DNA from: Prorocentrum cordatum
Taxonomy: Eukaryota > Sar > Dinophyceae > Prorocentrales > Prorocentraceae
Direction: 5' to 3'
Assembly: GCA_963575745.1 (NCBI GenBank)
Contig: CAUYUJ010019374.1
Coordinates: 1 to 64,000, forward strand
DNA: 64,000 bases
Position 1 is the first letter of the stretch, and each line of letters opens with the position of its first letter. The notes below the pieces were generated by a model. That model was not told the origin of the DNA and ran no database searches. It saw only the letters and a program-made list of their open reading frames with translations. This document shows, piece after piece, positions 63,870 through 64,000 of the stretch. The translations under genes were made by a program, and so were the position numbers.

Positions 63870-64000
63870 CACGTTGGGCGGCGATTTCGATGGCGACGAC
63901 GATGGCGACGACGATGACGACGACGAGGATGATGACGCGGATGGTGACGATGACGATGATGACGATGATGCTGATGCTGATGCCGATGACGGTAACGATG
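63870..64000. repeat. GAC/GAT microsatellite running off the window
   Basis: GACGAT and GATGAC trinucleotides continue to the last base. The repeat is cut by the window edge. Confidence 0.88.

Overview
This window looks like nuclear DNA of a dinoflagellate. The strongest evidence is the dinoflagellate spliced leader (SL). A 21-base match to its 3' end sits in the genomic 5' UTR of an intronless gene at 41732, and near-perfect 19-20 base matches sit upstream of a repeated gene family (for example 24197 and 49602). Supporting signs are very high GC, long trinucleotide microsatellites, many small foldback or inverted-terminal-repeat elements, and one gene whose introns read best as GA-AG and GC-AG. 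Species cannot be decided; a GC-rich genome of the Prorocentrum or Polarella kind is only a guess. Most long open frames here are GC-rich or simple-repeat artefacts.

Layout: (1) 1-11.2 kb holds no convincing gene. It is a mosaic of microsatellites (GGA, CAGCCT, TTA, TCC, CAA), a 73-bp minisatellite and several MITE-like elements. (2) 11.2-52.7 kb is a head-to-tail array of about 3.9-6.4 kb composite repeat units. Eight units have a full-length plus-strand gene or pseudogene for a tandem NUMOD4-HNH-NUMOD1 protein (homing-endonuclease type); a ninth copy is only the second half. Six copies are intact (starts at 17858, 24321, 29810, 34675, 38921, 49719), two are frameshifted (13247, 44839) and one is truncated (20045). 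Each full copy is preceded by an SL relic followed by two more decayed 15-base SL relics, the pattern left by repeated rounds of trans-splicing and reinsertion of mRNA. (3) Inserted in the array at 41.7-43.2 kb is a processed retrogene for a secreted SGNH/PC-esterase-like protein, with SL relic at its 5' end, short oligo(A) at its 3' end and a 19-bp target-site duplication. (4) 52.7-58 kb carries a multi-exon gene for a protein with several cyclic-nucleotide-binding domains. Its first intron is bounded by 14-bp direct repeats and contains an inverted-repeat element that also exists outside genes at 4754. (5) 58-64 kb is again microsatellites and short tandem duplications with no supportable gene.

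How it fits together: the array appears to have spread by DNA duplication after an ancestral HNH mRNA was reinserted into the genome, because the flanking blocks and relics are shared by all units. Later events are visible in individual units: MITE insertions, a TIR-bounded satellite block (32832-33370), the SGNH retroposition, segmental copying of whole blocks (about 13.5-16.45 kb versus 45.1-47.95 kb) and copying of an HNH gene together with a GAT-repeat tail (24.3-27.2 kb versus 49.7-52.7 kb). Whether any HNH copy is expressed, or drives the expansion itself, cannot be read from the sequence.
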